Source: Sanderia malayensis (lineage: Eukaryota; Cnidaria; Scyphozoa; Semaeostomeae; Pelagiidae). From it: 64,000 bases of DNA. The DNA lies in assembly GCA_013076295.1 (NCBI GenBank), contig RQOL01000772.1, forward strand, positions 682,001 to 746,000, in the 5' to 3' direction. The notes under the pieces are model-generated. The model did no database searches. It saw nothing but the letters and a program-made list of their open reading frames with translations, and was not told the DNA's origin. Shown piece after piece: positions 63,308 through 64,000 of this stretch; positions within the stretch are counted from its first letter, which is position 1; each line of letters begins with the position of its first letter. The position numbers and the translations under genes are program-made.

Positions 63308-63844
63308 TTATTCCTCAACTCCATCATGCTTATCCTCGTCGTCGTTAAAGTCTACATTCACAATTTTCCATGACAGCGGATAGCCATCTTTAGTTTCTTC
63401 GTAATCTTGCAAATAAGACTCAAATCTCAATTTATGCTTTGCAGTTGTAACATCTCTTTCTCCCGTTGTCAATTCCCAGTAACTATCATCACTTTTTTCT
63501 TCAATGTAAAATCTGGAAGAAAAGCAAAATGTTTTATTCTATTGCATTGTATTGTATTGTATTCTATTCTATTGTATTCTATTCTATTGCATTGTATTAT
63601 ATTACATTGTATTCTATTTCATTGTATTCTATTGCATTGAATCTATTGCATCGTTTTCTACTGCATTGCATTGCACATTGTAGTTCATCATACCAATTAC
63701 CAATTCATTAAATTTTCGAAGCTGTATAGAGGTGCATTGCTTACATTTCATTCGTGGTAACTTTAATGTCAATTTGAAACCGCAGTTGCTTTTCAGCAGC
63801 ACTTGCGCCCAGCTGTTTTCCGTATTGAAACAAATTTGAATATC
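63308..63844 (-). CDS. Unrecognised gene, copy 2, last two exons (partial)
   Basis: Exons 63745-63844 and 63308-63512 (minus) match the final two exons of the gene at 52909-55093 in length and phase; upstream exons lie beyond the window. The sequence reads YSNLFQYGKQLGAS, then a charged stretch with DDSYWELTTGERDVTTAKHK and the acidic C-terminus. The family is not recognised. Confidence 0.6.
63535..63675. repeat. Pentanucleotide repeat (ATTCT/ATTGT variants), copy 2
   Basis: Counterpart of 53139-53290 with a different unit order and total length, as expected for a fast-changing microsatellite. Confidence 0.85.
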
Positions 63845-64000
63845 CTTAAAAAACAACAAAATCAATTTCTTCAGTTTCAGAATTGTTTTGAGGTTCTTCT
63901 AGATATTTCTCTTGCAAGCAAGGGAAACAAATTGTTTTAGAGGCAAGAAATATGTAGAAGTACTAAAACCAGGAATCGCTATAAGCAGAGCATAAAAGAA

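Larger units (their letters stand above)
55897..64000. repeat. Duplicated block, copy 2 (continues past window end)
   Basis: Begins directly at the gap edge with AACAGTGCAATCTT, matching 46688-46701, and stays collinear with copy 1 to the window end, apart from insertions at about 55944-56299 and 57519-58328. Confidence 0.9.

Overview
The window is eukaryotic: AT-rich, intron-dense DNA from an invertebrate animal. The content (a paxillin with LD and LIM modules, peroxisomal sarcosine oxidase, ANKRD39, SOUL haem-binding protein, an apolipoprotein-L-like gene, and large sushi/HYR/EGF/ephrin-receptor-like surface proteins) fits an early-branching metazoan. An anthozoan cnidarian is my best guess, but nothing in the window proves it. 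Gene models were built by hand, joining open exons at GT-AG sites and checking that reading phase carries through every junction.

Layout. 1-399: N-terminal part of an ApoL-like gene (minus), cut by the window edge. 1236-3703: a nearly fully palindromic mobile element with two 1.07 kb arms and a TTA target duplication. 3934-9666: two divergent genes for secreted proteins, one His/Asp-rich (3 exons, 715 aa, minus) and one basic (2 exons, 277 aa, plus), which share a short motif. 11193-36477: two tandem 24-exon genes (minus) for type I membrane proteins of 1327 and 1331 aa, with the same order of modules: signal peptide, 2 sushi-like, 2 HYR-like, Cys-rich, ephrin-receptor-like repeats around a CUB-like exon, 5 EGF-like, 1 ephrin-receptor-like, SEA with a GSVV site, one membrane helix, 30-residue tail. 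Identity between them is patchy, which suggests gene conversion. Their introns hold mini-elements, a LINE tail, a tRNA-derived SINE and minisatellites. 38094-45843: paxillin (minus), with two alternative first exons.

46688-64000: a block present twice, with copy 2 starting exactly at the edge of a 100-N gap. Each copy carries, in order, PIPOX (minus), ANKRD39 (plus), a SOUL-domain gene (plus) and an unrecognised gene (minus). Copy 1 has single-base frameshifts in PIPOX and in the SOUL gene. Copy 2 has intact frames but carries two extra mobile elements, one of them an 810 bp foldback element in a PIPOX intron. The block is either a recent segmental duplication or two haplotypes joined by the assembler.

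How the genes may work together: PIPOX and ANKRD39 are head to head and probably share a promoter region. The two secreted-protein genes are also head to head. The two large receptors form a tandem family of unknown function whose structure suggests cell-surface recognition with SEA-type self-cleavage near the membrane.
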